64,000 nucleotides of DNA from Anaerolineae bacterium (GCA_025060615.1 JANXBS010000003.1:48441-112440); one strand, 5' to 3'. Positions 15,960 through 25,290 are shown, counted from the first letter of the stretch. Program-made: numbers and translations. Notes: generated by a model from the sequence alone, not told the origin.

Positions 15960-18590
15960 TCAGGGTTGTAATGTGATCGTCAGCGATTGGCCCGCCTGCA
16001 GGGTGATCGGCTCCGTTAGGGCTAGGATCGCCTCGCCATCGGCCTGTGAGAGCGTTGCCGAGACAGGCTGGCCGTCTATTGTTACCGTCGCCGAAGCCAC
16101 AGCACCTTGGGGACGGAAGCGTAGCGTCTTCACCGTCAGCGAGCCGTAAACCGGCGTGATCGTTTCCGTCTGTTCGTCCGCCGTCACGCGCTGGCGGAAG
16201 GTGCCCCAGCCATCACGGGCCACGAAAGGCGCCCGAAAATCCTCCGGCGTGATCACCGGAGCGAAGCCGATCTCCGCTGCGCCGGCGTCGTAGCGATAGC
16301 CGGATGCCGCCTCCAGCAGTGCCCACGATGCCATTGCTCGCACGTAGTGATCGCCACACTCGATCTCGTTCCACGGATTCTGTTTGCGGCCGTCGTAACG
16401 GGCGCGCGTGGCCGACACGATGCGCAACGCCGCCTCCACCTCGCCCTCGTACAATAGCAGGCCGGCTACGGCATACTCGATCCCGGTCCACACTTCGTCC
16501 GAGTAGAGAGTGGGCACGGCCGGCCGGCCACCCTTGGGCCAGGTGCAGATCAACAGTCCCTGATCGTCCTCGGTCACAAAGGCGCGCGGCTTCTGCTCAT
16601 GGCCGCGAAAGTTCTCTCGGAAGTTGTAGCGGAAGATCGAAAGGGCAGCTTGGCGTACCCGCTCCGGATCCAGCAGATGGCCCAGTCCCAGGATGTGCGC
16701 CCACCACTGCCCCAATAATTGATCAGCATGGCAGCCGGTGCCCCAGTTCTGTTCCGGATGCTGATCAAAGTCTACATCCTGGATGTAGTATTCGCCATTC
16801 CATAGCCGTTGATCAAGGGCGACGCGGCCGCGTTCGTAGACGGCCCGGCACTCGGCAGCTAAATCCCTCTCGTTCTGAAGCTTTGCCATCTCCTCGACAG
16901 CTCGCAAGGCAGCCAGATAGAGCGTGCCGATGAAGGTGTTCGCCCCGTAGATCGAGATATCGTAGGTGTTGGGCTGTTCGCCCTCGATCACGCCGCTGTG
17001 GCCTGGATCATGCGCGGTCCACACGTGGTGGATTGCCTTTTTGACCGATGGCCACATACGAGCCAGCCAGTCCACGTCGCCACAGGCACGGTATTCGCGG
17101 TATGTCTTGAGGATGCCGCCCAGCAGCCCATCCAGCGCCGGATTAGCCGGCCCGCCGATCTGGCGGTCCCAAAGGCGCGGCAGGTAGAGAGGCAAGACCA
17201 CCCGGTGGGGCAGATAGCCTGACGGATGTTGTTGGATGTCCCACTCCGTCTCCCGCATGGTGCGCTCTAATGACGGAAACAGCCGAGCCAAGGCCATCTC
17301 ATAGTTCCAGACATGGGTGCAATTGAGCGGACAGCAGCCGCCGACGGGCTCAGTATGAGGGGTCGAGGCTCCGCTACACCCTTCAAAGCCGAAGAAGCGT
17401 CCGTCCTCAGCCCAAAAGCAGGTGGGCGTGCGAATGATGCTCATCTGTGAGGTGACCGCATCTATTAGCGGATAGGGCAGCGTCGTGTCGTAAAAGGTGT
17501 CGTGGGCAAGCCGGGTTTCCCGGCTCAGGCGCTCGAGGTGGGTTTGCACATAGTCGGCTACATCCAGCGCCGAGCGGAACCAGCGATTGTACTGGTTGCC
17601 GATCCAGAACTTGCTTTTCTCATCTTCGATGCCCAACCAGCGCTGCGAATAATTGACATAACGATTAGGAAAGTGCCAAGTGATAAGAAAGGTCACTGTG
17701 CGTGACTCACCAGGGCCAAGGGGGAACGGTACGGCCAGGGCCCCGTTCCAGGTGCTTCCTATCGGACTAGGCGTGCTATCAGCGATGTTGCTTAGCCGAC
17801 CGTCGAAGCTGAAATCCGCCCAAAACGCGTCCAGATCGGTCCATTGCGTAAGGTAAGTCGCCTCTGGCGAAAGGGCAGCCAGCGCCATACTCCCATAGCC
17901 ATCGTCGTCCTCTGGCAGGCGAGTTGTGCTCATGTGAATGGCCACCATGTCCCCCAACCGTGCCAGCGTGTTAAAGTTGCCGCCGTATAGGAAACACTCG
18001 TGGTCGAAGATGGGGGTGACGCCGTCCCAGCCTACTGCGTTTTGCAGCGTAGCCGCCACTGATGCGAGCATCGTGAAGTCAGTGGGATTGGTCACGATGA
18101 GGTTGAAGACGATGGCTGGCAGACCGGAATCTTTGCTGTTCAACGGGATAAACGGGCTAAATGCTTCCATCTGGACCTGCAACGGCAACGCCGGGTCCCG
18201 ATACGTCAGCTCGGCGATGGGGTATTCACCGATGAACTCGATAGCTTGCACGCCGGGCAATCGTTTGAGCAGCTTGCGATGTGCCGGCGGCACTAGATGA
18301 TCGTTGGATGTGGGTGGTGCCGGTGGACCGGGGACATCGTACAGAGTGCTGGATTGCAACACGCGCGCTATCGGCTCCTCTGGTGGGCGAGCTCGCCGCG
18401 CCCACACCGCGAAGAAGGAATGGGGCACGCAGGCCAGGTGGTTGACCTGGTTGTGGATTTGCCACTGACGCAGTGAGCCATCGCCGCACAAGGCAATGGT
18501 GCCGGTGCCGATACCTCCCAGCGGCATGGCGACGGCGCGCAGTGCCTCGCCGCGATAGATTTTGCGCGAGCGGGAAAGGGACGGGTGCAT
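15960..18590 (-). CDS. GH116-family glycosidase (glucosylceramidase-like)
   Basis: 876 residues from the ATG at 18590, which follows an AAGGAGGA site. The N-terminal beta-domain begins with the family phrase M-P-L-G-G-I-G-T-G-T-I-A-L. The C-terminal (alpha/alpha)6 domain holds E-G-E-Q-P-N-T-Y-D and G-C-H-A-D-Q-L-L-G-Q, which align with the nucleophile Glu and acid/base Asp regions of GH116. Family members hydrolyse beta-glucosides, beta-xylosides or N-acetylglucosaminides. No signal peptide, so it probably acts in the cytosol on imported sugars. A second paralogue is at 55663-58320. Confidence 0.92.
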   Translation of the reverse strand: MHPSLSRSRKIYRGEALRAVAMPLGGIGTGTIALCGDGSLRQWQIHNQVNHLACVPHSFFAVWARRARPPEEPIARVLQSSTLYDVPGPPAPPTSNDHLVPPAHRKLLKRLPGVQAIEFIGEYPIAELTYRDPALPLQVQMEAFSPFIPLNSKDSGLPAIVFNLIVTNPTDFTMLASVAATLQNAVGWDGVTPIFDHECFLYGGNFNTLARLGDMVAIHMSTTRLPEDDDGYGSMALAALSPEATYLTQWTDLDAFWADFSFDGRLSNIADSTPSPIGSTWNGALAVPFPLGPGESRTVTFLITWHFPNRYVNYSQRWLGIEDEKSKFWIGNQYNRWFRSALDVADYVQTHLERLSRETRLAHDTFYDTTLPYPLIDAVTSQMSIIRTPTCFWAEDGRFFGFEGCSGASTPHTEPVGGCCPLNCTHVWNYEMALARLFPSLERTMRETEWDIQQHPSGYLPHRVVLPLYLPRLWDRQIGGPANPALDGLLGGILKTYREYRACGDVDWLARMWPSVKKAIHHVWTAHDPGHSGVIEGEQPNTYDISIYGANTFIGTLYLAALRAVEEMAKLQNERDLAAECRAVYERGRVALDQRLWNGEYYIQDVDFDQHPEQNWGTGCHADQLLGQWWAHILGLGHLLDPERVRQAALSIFRYNFRENFRGHEQKPRAFVTEDDQGLLICTWPKGGRPAVPTLYSDEVWTGIEYAVAGLLLYEGEVEAALRIVSATRARYDGRKQNPWNEIECGDHYVRAMASWALLEAASGYRYDAGAAEIGFAPVITPEDFRAPFVARDGWGTFRQRVTADEQTETITPVYGSLTVKTLRFRPQGAVASATVTIDGQPVSATLSQADGEAILALTEPITLQAGQSLTITLQP

Positions 18591-18621
18591 ACCGAAATCC
18601 TCCTTGTTGCAGGTTTGTCTC

Positions 18622-19992
18622 TCAGGAGATCCCCCCAGACGCCAGCTCATACTTGCCTTGAATGCCTTTCACCTCGGCCTGGACTATCCCGCGGTAGAAG
18701 TAGCTGCCGAAGGCGCGGGCTAGACGGCGCGCCTCTTCCGGATAGTCATCAATTCGGTTGATGCGCTCGCGCGGGTCCTCGATCAGGTGGTACAGCTCAT
18801 CGGGCTGTCCCTCTGGCCGGCGAATGTAGCTCCAGACCTCGTCGCGCACACAGCGGTCAAATGCCTCGTGGTAGCCGGTGATGATCACCTCGCGATGCGC
18901 CTCGGCGTCGCCGCGAAGGACGGGCAGGAAGCTGCGGCCGTGCATGGCTGAGATGTTATGGGCCATCCCCAGCAAGTCGAGCAAGGTAGGCAACACATCG
19001 TGGAACTGGACGATCGCTTGCGTGCGGCGAGCGCCCTGGCCACCGGGGAGGCGAATCATGAACGGCACCTTGAGTAGCTCGTTATGCAGGCGATCGCCGC
19101 CTTTGAGGAACTTGCCGTGATCGGCCAGGGGGTGTCCGTGGTCAGCCAGCAATACGATGACTGAGTCGTCGTAGTAGCCCAGATCGCGCAACGCCTGAAA
19201 TAGCCTGCCCAGGCAGTGGTCCACAAACGCGGCCTCGCCTGCGTACAGGCCTCGGATATGGCGGATCTCCTCTGGCGTAGCCCAGCGCTCGGCCGGCCCA
19301 CCCATCGGCAGGATCAGCCGTTTGCCGCGGTAAGCTGGGTCGGTATAGGTGTCGAAGCGAGCCGGTGGGTCCCACGGTTCATGGGGGTCGAACGAGTCTA
19401 TCCAAGCGAAGATCCGCCGGTGGCTACGATTGCGCGTCAGCCAGTCTATTGCCTCGTCCACCACCTTGGCGGGGAACCAGTCTTCCTCGTGGGTGAGGTC
19501 GTCAGTGTTGGCCAGGAACTGCGCTACTCGGCTGCGCCAGGTTGCGTCGTAATGCTCGTTGACATAATTGTCTAGATGGCGACGAGGTGGATGTGAGGTC
19601 CACGGGTCGTATTCCTGGCCACGAACCCAGCGGTAGGCGTGGAAACCGCGATGGAAATTCATGCCAGGCGCGCGGTAATGGTAACAATCAGAAATCAGGC
19701 CGCACACATATCCTTCCGCACGCAAAATCTCAGCGATCGAGATGTCCTCGCGGGTCAACGGCTGCCAGGGGCGAAACGGCAGCGTGGCCTGCCCTGTGAA
19801 GAGCTGTGTGCGCACCGGGATCGTCGGCAGCGCCTCGGGGTAAGCGTTATCGAACACGATGCACTCGCGCGCGAAAGCGTCCAGGTTGGGGGTTTGGCAG
19901 GCTGGGATGTCCTCGAAGGCAGGCCGGCCACTGTGATAGAAGCTGACATGGTCCTGCCGGAAGCTATCGAGCACGATGACGATGACATTCAT
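18622..19992 (-). CDS. Sulfatase-fold hydrolase with Thr at the nucleophile position
   Basis: 456 residues of the alkaline-phosphatase superfamily: V-I-V-L-D-S-F-R at the start, F-D-P-H-E-P-W in the middle and L-L-A-D-H-G-H-P-L-A-D-H-G-K-F-L-K for the metal site. At the place of the sulfatase Cys/Ser-x-Pro-x-Arg motif it has Thr57-Ile-Pro-Val-Arg61. Without Cys or Ser no formylglycine can be made. It is thus more likely a phosphodiesterase, phosphonate-type hydrolase or a non-canonical sulfatase. It is the first gene of the cluster that continues with GH116, Gfo/Idh, CE7 and ThuA. Confidence 0.85.
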   Translation of the reverse strand: MNVIVIVLDSFRQDHVSFYHSGRPAFEDIPACQTPNLDAFARECIVFDNAYPEALPTIPVRTQLFTGQATLPFRPWQPLTREDISIAEILRAEGYVCGLISDCYHYRAPGMNFHRGFHAYRWVRGQEYDPWTSHPPRRHLDNYVNEHYDATWRSRVAQFLANTDDLTHEEDWFPAKVVDEAIDWLTRNRSHRRIFAWIDSFDPHEPWDPPARFDTYTDPAYRGKRLILPMGGPAERWATPEEIRHIRGLYAGEAAFVDHCLGRLFQALRDLGYYDDSVIVLLADHGHPLADHGKFLKGGDRLHNELLKVPFMIRLPGGQGARRTQAIVQFHDVLPTLLDLLGMAHNISAMHGRSFLPVLRGDAEAHREVIITGYHEAFDRCVRDEVWSYIRRPEGQPDELYHLIEDPRERINRIDDYPEEARRLARAFGSYFYRGIVQAEVKGIQGKYELASGGIS

Positions 19993-20047
19993 AGGAACCC
20001 CCTAAGTAATGAGGCAACGAGACGCTGAGGCGATAGAGCTCCTTATC

Positions 20048-20081
20048 CTTTGGGTTAGATAATGCTTTGGGTTAGATAATG
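20048..20081. repeat. 17-bp exact tandem duplication upstream of the sulfatase-fold gene
   Basis: CTTTGGGTTAGATAATG occurs at 20048-20064 and again directly at 20065-20081. It lies 56-89 bases before the start of the minus-strand cluster, where a regulator could bind as tandem sites. Confidence 0.8.
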
Positions 20082-20369
20082 AACCTCCACATCTGAGAAT
20101 GGATCGTCAGATCGCTCTGCGTCTCGCCATGGTTAGCTTTCAGCCCCATCCCCCCGGTCCCCTTCCCCAAACTTAGGGAGGGGCTTTCTTTCAAGGGGTT
20201 TTTGCGGAGGCTACGCCGCCACACCCCCCAAGAGGAACTTCCCGCCCCCACTAGTAGAGGCAGGGCTAGGGTGAGGCGAGCGCCCAACTTACGGTGAGCG
20301 TGGGCTTCTCCTAACTGTAATGGATTGCCAAGTGGCGAGCAGACTGCACCTATTTAAACATGAGCCTCG
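20082..20369. other. Non-coding gap with C-rich repeat-like sequence
   Basis: No credible gene. Bases 20143-20200 are pyrimidine-rich on this strand, with CCCCTTCCCC followed by GGGAGGGGC and CAAGGGG that can fold into a hairpin. Such C/G-rich blocks are often dispersed intergenic repeats, but copies elsewhere are not seen in this window. Confidence 0.4.
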
Positions 20370-21146
20370 TTACTTGACCCGGACAAGCTGCATTACTGCT
20401 TCGAATAGCACTCCATTCGTGGCGATAGCCTCGCGGGCATGGATGGTGGGTGTGCCCTGCCAGTCGGTGAAGGTGCCACCGGCCTCCTCCAGGATCACCT
20501 GAAGCGGTCCGCAATCCCAGATCTCCATTGCAGGGTCCACCATGATCTCAGCTCGCCCAGTGGCTACCAGCGCATAGCCGTAGGCGTCTCCCCACGTTCG
20601 CTGAATATAGGTCGCGTCCACCAGCCGCTGCCAGGCCTCTGTCTTGCCATGGGGCGCGAAACTGTTGAGGTCGCTGGTGAGCAGGGTAGCGTCCTCCAGC
20701 CGGCTCACGTTGGAGACGCGAGCGCGCCGACCGTTCCAATAGCATCCCTCGCCGCGAGCTGCGTAGACCGTCTCGCCCAGCGCAGGGAAGTGGGCGACGC
20801 CCAACAGCGTGGCCTCGCCATCGGTAAGTGCGATCAAGTTGGCGTATAGTGGCACACCGTGCACGAACGATTTGGTGCCGTCAATCGGGTCGAGGATCCA
20901 GGTGAGGCCGGAGGAGCCGGCTTGGTGGCCAAATTCCTCGCCGATAATGCCGTGATCGGGCCAATAGCGGCCGATCAGCTCGCGCAGTTTCTGCTCGGCT
21001 TGGCGGTCAGCGATAGTGATGGGCGTGTTGTCGGCTTTGCGCTCGGCAGCCACGCCAGTTTGAAAATAACCTAGCGTAATGCGGCCGGCCTGCCAGGTCG
21101 CATCTAGCGCGAATTCCAAGAGAGAACGCAGCGATGGAATGCCCAT
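20370..21146 (-). CDS. hisN: Inositol-monophosphatase-family phosphatase (histidinol-phosphatase-like)
   Basis: 258 residues from the ATG at 21146, which follows an AGGAG site. Metal-binding signatures are clear: G-E-E-F-G, W-I-L-D-P-I-D-G-T-K-S-F and, near the end, W-D-C-G-P-L. This Mg2+-dependent family removes phosphate from inositol phosphates, histidinol phosphate or PAP. Features such as T-P-I-T-I-A-D-R-Q-A-E and I-D-G-T-K-S-F-V-H-G-V-P are common in proteins named histidinol-phosphatase (HisN). No his genes are nearby, so the substrate is uncertain. A separate transcript from the sugar cluster is likely, given the 370-base gap. Confidence 0.85.
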   Translation of the reverse strand: MGIPSLRSLLEFALDATWQAGRITLGYFQTGVAAERKADNTPITIADRQAEQKLRELIGRYWPDHGIIGEEFGHQAGSSGLTWILDPIDGTKSFVHGVPLYANLIALTDGEATLLGVAHFPALGETVYAARGEGCYWNGRRARVSNVSRLEDATLLTSDLNSFAPHGKTEAWQRLVDATYIQRTWGDAYGYALVATGRAEIMVDPAMEIWDCGPLQVILEEAGGTFTDWQGTPTIHAREAIATNGVLFEAVMQLVRVK

Positions 21147-21421
21147 AGTGCTCCTGGAGTAGATTCTCTGCAGCGACTGAGCGGAGTATAACACCCTTCT
21201 GAAGATGAAGCAACTAGGTTAGGTGTTTGTCCCGAGCGTTTGTAGCTAGACTTTTAATGAATTTCTGAATACGGAGAGGGTGCGTTTGCGCAATCCTGAA
21301 ACCTGGGTCATCATAAGAGGCATGGAGGCAGCCGTTCTGTTCCCATTTCGAGGTGACTCTACGAGTTGCTGCGCTTTTTTCAGTGGGCTAATAGCGGTCG
21401 GCGTAGAATTAAGCCTCTGGT

Positions 21422-21622
21422 TTGCCTTTGATGATCAGAAGTAGCGCTGAGACAGCGCCTCGTCCCTGCAAAATGAATTGGCAGTTCTCCTTTGCTCCTC
21501 TTGGCCAGCCATTGCTCGCTTCTCTAGCAGCTATCTTTGAATATGCGCTGAGTCATTTTTTGTCCAAAGCCCGACTGGAAGCCCTAATCGCAGAGCTCTT
21601 TCAGAGCGGGAGGCAGACGTGA
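21422..21622 (+). CDS. Possible small protein coupled to the M1 peptidase gene
   Basis: A 66-residue frame whose TGA overlaps the GTG start of the next gene (GTGA). The second half is helical (A-S-L-A-A-I-F-E-Y-A-L-S-H-F-L-S-K-A-R-L). No good ribosome site is visible and it resembles no family I know. It may be a real coupled peptide or chance. The surrounding gap 21147-21421 shows nothing else. Confidence 0.25.
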   Translation: MPLMIRSSAETAPRPCKMNWQFSFAPLGQPLLASLAAIFEYALSHFLSKARLEALIAELFQSGRQT

Positions 21623-23226
21623 GATTGAGACGATCGAAAGATCTTGTATATCTGTGCCTAGCTATCCTCCTCCCAGTAATTGGGTGGAGCGCCTGCCAGC
21701 CAACAGCCCTGATACCATTGGACCAGGCTCATCCCTCTTGGCCGTCGGCGGGAATGGAGGAGCACAACACCAATGCTTCTCATCTGCTTTCCACCTTGCC
21801 CCCTGAACCGTGGAAAGCGGACGATTTGCGCCTCTTCGAGTATGCCATGATCCCTGCGGCTCGTGGTGATGTTGCCCAAGTGGTCACTGCCCTTCATCCT
21901 ACCCGCTACCAGATGGATCTCCGTTTCGACCCAGTAGCCTATACAGTAATCGGCCGGGAGATCGTTCATTACACTAACACCGAGGGTGTGCCGTTGGACG
22001 CGGTCTACTTTCGCCTGTTCCCCAACCTCCCAGGCCTAGGCTGGGCTGCCGTGTCCATGCTTACGGTGGATAGAATACCCGTCACGCCGCGGGCTGAGCT
22101 GGAGGGCAGTGCGCTGCGCGTCCCTCTGCAGCCGCCGCTCTCGCCCGGCAACTCAGTTACTTTTGAGCTCGATTTCGCAGTGAAGGTGCCCATCGAGCTG
22201 GGGAGCAATTACGGTGCCTTCGCGTATGTGGATGGCGTGCTAGCGCTGGCTGGTTTCTATCCCATCATCCCGGTGTACGACGAAGGATGGAACGTAGAGA
22301 TTGCGCCGACTTATGGGGACATCACGTACACTGATACCAGCCTGTACCTAGTGCGCTTCACGCTGCCCACGGGCTGGCAAGCGGCTGCCTCTGGGTCAGC
22401 CCTGGCGGTGCGAGACAACGGGGACGGCACTACAACGTGGACCTTTGTCACCGGGCCTATGCGGGATTTCAATCTAGTCGCCTCACCGGAATACGTGGCG
22501 AGCGAGACGCGTGTCGGCGCGACGACGGTGCGTTCCTATTACAAGCCGGCGGATGCGGCGGGCGGCCAACGGGCGCTGGAATACGCCGCTCGCGCCTTGG
22601 AGTACTTCAACGAAGCCTTCGGCCCCTACCCATTCGCCGAACTTGATGTTGCCGCCACCCCCAACACGGCTGCTGGCATCGAGTACCCAGGCTTGATCGT
22701 GATCGCGCAGCGCCTATACGAGCAGATGGACAGCTTCTTCGAGTGGGCCACCGTACATGAGACGGCTCACCAATGGTGGTACAGCCTGGTGGGAAGCGAT
22801 CAGGTGGACGAACCGTGGCTAGACGAATCGCTGACCCAATATGTCACGTTGATGTACGTAGAGAAGACAAAAGGACCGCTGGCCGCTATGGCGGCCCGCC
22901 AGATCGCATTTGAGCGCCCATACCGTCAGCTCGTAGACGAGGGGCGTGATCAGCCGGTGGGGCAGCCGGTGCGGGCGTTCAGCGAGGGCGATTATGGCGC
23001 AGTGGTATACGCCAAGGGCCCTCTCTTCTTCGACGCGTTGCGCAGAGCGATGGGCGATCAGGCTTTTCGCGCCTTTCTGCGGGCTTATTTCGAGGCTTAT
23101 CGCTATCGCATCGCCACGCCGGAGGCGCTCCTGGCCACTGCCGGGGAAGTGTGCCGTTGCGACGTGCGTCCCATTTACGAGGAGTGGATCCTGGGCATTC
23201 GTACGACGAGGGACGAAAGGGAATAG
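21619..23226 (+). CDS. M1-family metallopeptidase, lipoprotein
   Basis: 535 residues. The N-terminus is a lipoprotein signal: basic start, hydrophobic stretch and C-terminal W-S-A-Cys26. The gluzincin motif is H-E-T-A-H (about 379-383) with the third ligand in D-E-S-L-T-Q-Y about 20 residues later. The beta-sandwich N-terminal domain (M-D-L-R-F-D-P-V-A-Y-T-V-I-G-R-E-I-V-H-Y) and A-G-I-E-Y-P-G resemble the G-x-M-E-N/G-I-E-x-P exopeptidase loop. It likely trims peptides outside the membrane. The C-terminal domain is short, as in many bacterial secreted M1 relatives. Confidence 0.9.
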   Translation: MRLRRSKDLVYLCLAILLPVIGWSACQPTALIPLDQAHPSWPSAGMEEHNTNASHLLSTLPPEPWKADDLRLFEYAMIPAARGDVAQVVTALHPTRYQMDLRFDPVAYTVIGREIVHYTNTEGVPLDAVYFRLFPNLPGLGWAAVSMLTVDRIPVTPRAELEGSALRVPLQPPLSPGNSVTFELDFAVKVPIELGSNYGAFAYVDGVLALAGFYPIIPVYDEGWNVEIAPTYGDITYTDTSLYLVRFTLPTGWQAAASGSALAVRDNGDGTTTWTFVTGPMRDFNLVASPEYVASETRVGATTVRSYYKPADAAGGQRALEYAARALEYFNEAFGPYPFAELDVAATPNTAAGIEYPGLIVIAQRLYEQMDSFFEWATVHETAHQWWYSLVGSDQVDEPWLDESLTQYVTLMYVEKTKGPLAAMAARQIAFERPYRQLVDEGRDQPVGQPVRAFSEGDYGAVVYAKGPLFFDALRRAMGDQAFRAFLRAYFEAYRYRIATPEALLATAGEVCRCDVRPIYEEWILGIRTTRDERE

Positions 23227-23740
23227 CTTAAAGTTTGTGCAAGCGTGAAGATTTAAGGTTTGACGCCATCCATAAGCATCATTTTCTGGATGACCACAAG
23301 ATCAAGTAGGGAAGAACGCCAATGACCACAAGATTTAGTATGCCGGAATTGTGCTTAGGAGATGAGAAGGTGGCAAGTTCAACATAAGATCAGGCGAAGA
23401 AGCCATCACGAGCGTTGCCCCTGGGTCGCTTCTCTGCTAGAATAGCTTCACTCTGATTTGAACCCCGTTTCATGGCCAAAGCGAAAAGCGGATAGCCGAC
23501 CTGAGTCTCCGTCTTTCGCTGTTAGAGACAGGAGTAAAGGCTTCTACCGGCTAGCGATTTCGACGTTGCTGTTTCTTCTGTTTCCTCGTCGTTAAAGGCC
23601 TGGATGGTAACGAAAGAGCACTAGGCTCTTTACCCTCAAGGATCATCCCATAAGGTACGGGATCATTTGCTGACTGGGTGGGGAAGTCATCGAACGCCAT
23701 GTGGTTTGATTCAATCTCCGCAGGCTTTGAGGGAAGAGGG
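23227..23740. other. 514-bp non-coding gap upstream of dnaA
   Basis: The gap holds a promoter-like sequence at 23415-23443 and two near-identical 17-base stretches (GACCACAAGAT..AGTA at 23292-23307 and 23324-23339). Minus-strand reading frames across 23551-23837 have no ribosome site and look like chance. No rpmH gene or DnaA boxes were found here. Confidence 0.5.
23415..23443 (+). promoter_or_regulatory. Possible dnaA promoter
   Basis: TTGCCC (23415-23420), 17 bases, TAGAAT (23438-23443). The resulting leader before dnaA would be about 290 bases long. Confidence 0.4.
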
Positions 23741-25120
23741 ATGAACCACCTTGCTGGTACACCACGAGCGGAAGCAATCTGGCGGGCAACGCTAGGCGAG
23801 TTGCAACTGCGCATGCCTCGTGCCACCTATGACACATGGCTCAAAAACAGCACCTTGCTGGCTTACGAGGATGGATGTTTCATTATTGGCGTCCCCAACG
23901 CTTACGCTAAGGACTGGCTAGAGCAACGGCTTCATGGCCTGGTCAAGCGGGTGTTAGAAAGCGTGGCCGGCCACGCCGTCGAGCTCCGCTTCACCGTGCG
24001 TCCGCCAGCTGAGCGTCGAACCTCGATGACGGATGCAGTCCCTCTTCTGTTGAAGGAGACGGCCTTCCCGGTCGAGACAAAGCCCTCGTCCTCCAGCAAC
24101 GGGCGACACCTGCTGAACCCTCGCTATACCTTCGAAGCCTTCATCGTAGGGGATAACAACCGCCTAGCTCACGCAGCGGCCCTTTCCGTCACCGACTATC
24201 CCGGGCAAAAGTTCAACCCGTTGCTGATTTACGGGGGCACAGGATTGGGCAAAACCCATCTGTTACATGCCATTGGGCATCGCTCGCTGAGTCGCGGCAT
24301 CCGGGTGCTGTATGTGACTTCAGAGGAGTTCACCATCGAGCTGATCAACGCCATTCGGACGCAGACTACCGAAGCGTTTCGCAACAAATATCGCACCTCA
24401 GACATCCTGCTGATAGACGATATCCAATTCATCGCCGGCAAGGAGAGCACGCAAGAGGAGTTTTTCCACACCTTTAACACGCTGCATGCCGCTAACAGAC
24501 AAATCGTGCTCACTAGCGACCGCCACCCGTTAGCTATGACCACTCTGGAAGAGCGATTGCGCTCGCGCTTCGGGGGTGGGCTCTGCGTGGACATTAAGCC
24601 GCCGGATCTGGAAGTGCGCGCGGCGATCGTCAAGGCGAAGGCTGCTGCCATAGGATTCCATCTGCCCGATGACGTGGTGATGCTCATCGCCCAACGCGTG
24701 CGCACCAACATCCGAGACCTGGAGGGCGCGCTCAACCGGGTGGTAGCTGAGGCGCAAATGTACAATAGCCCCATCACCCTTCAACAGGCTCAGGCGGTGT
24801 TGGAGACACTGGCTCCGCCCCAAGTCGCGCTATCGCCAGAGGAGACCGTGAAGCTGGTCGCACGCCACTTGGGCGTAGACGAGGATGAGCTTTTGGGTCG
24901 CGGGCGTAGCAAAGAGGTGGCCATGGCTCGGCAGATCCTGATGTACCTGTTGCGCCATGTTTGTGACCTTTCCCTTCCCCAAATCGGCGAACTGCTGGGG
25001 CGTGATCATACCACAGTGATCTATGGGATCGAGAAGGTGGAAAGGCTCATCGAGACCGATGATCACGTGCGCCGTTCCATCATGAGGCTCCGGGAGGAGC
25101 TCTTTGCCACAGCTCGATAG
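23741..25120 (+). CDS. dnaA: Chromosomal replication initiator DnaA
   Basis: 459 residues from the ATG at 23741, preceded by GAAGAGGG; an upstream in-frame ATG adds 21 atypical residues. Domain I: W-x-A-T-L-G-E-L-Q-L-R-M-P-R-A-T-Y-D-T-W-L-K. Domain III: Walker A G-G-T-G-L-G-K-T-H-L-L, Walker B L-L-I-D-D-I-Q-F-I-A-G-K and the arginine-finger region. Domain IV: G-R-D-H-T-T-V-I-Y-G-I-E-K, the DnaA-box-binding signature. It melts the origin and loads the helicase. The origin candidate follows directly. dnaN and other usual neighbours are absent. Confidence 0.98.
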   Translation: MNHLAGTPRAEAIWRATLGELQLRMPRATYDTWLKNSTLLAYEDGCFIIGVPNAYAKDWLEQRLHGLVKRVLESVAGHAVELRFTVRPPAERRTSMTDAVPLLLKETAFPVETKPSSSSNGRHLLNPRYTFEAFIVGDNNRLAHAAALSVTDYPGQKFNPLLIYGGTGLGKTHLLHAIGHRSLSRGIRVLYVTSEEFTIELINAIRTQTTEAFRNKYRTSDILLIDDIQFIAGKESTQEEFFHTFNTLHAANRQIVLTSDRHPLAMTTLEERLRSRFGGGLCVDIKPPDLEVRAAIVKAKAAAIGFHLPDDVVMLIAQRVRTNIRDLEGALNRVVAEAQMYNSPITLQQAQAVLETLAPPQVALSPEETVKLVARHLGVDEDELLGRGRSKEVAMARQILMYLLRHVCDLSLPQIGELLGRDHTTVIYGIEKVERLIETDDHVRRSIMRLREELFATAR

Positions 25121-25290
25121 CATCTTGTGGATAACTGGCGTGAATCTGTGGAAAACTGGGGAGTTTTGTGGATAACCCGAATATCTAATGGTGAGGCCAA
25201 CTACCAGTGGGGGAGCCCGCTTTTTGAAGCACTATATATTGGATATCCCAGTCCCTTATCAGGGTAGATTTCCACAGCGATATGAACGTG
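25121..25290. other. Candidate replication origin (oriC) with DnaA boxes
   Basis: Two perfect TTGTGGATAA boxes (25125-25134 and 25166-25175) flank TCTGTGGAAA (25145-25154), spaced about two helix turns apart. A reversed copy TTTCCACAG lies at 25269-25277. An AT-rich run (CTATATATTGGATAT, about 25232-25246) lies between the groups and could be the unwinding element. The cluster begins directly after the dnaA stop codon, the usual place for oriC. Confidence 0.8.

Noticed and set aside
23551-23837. Minus-strand reading frames upstream of dnaA
   Set aside because: No ribosome-binding site, and they run antisense across the dnaA start. No resemblance to rpmH or any family.
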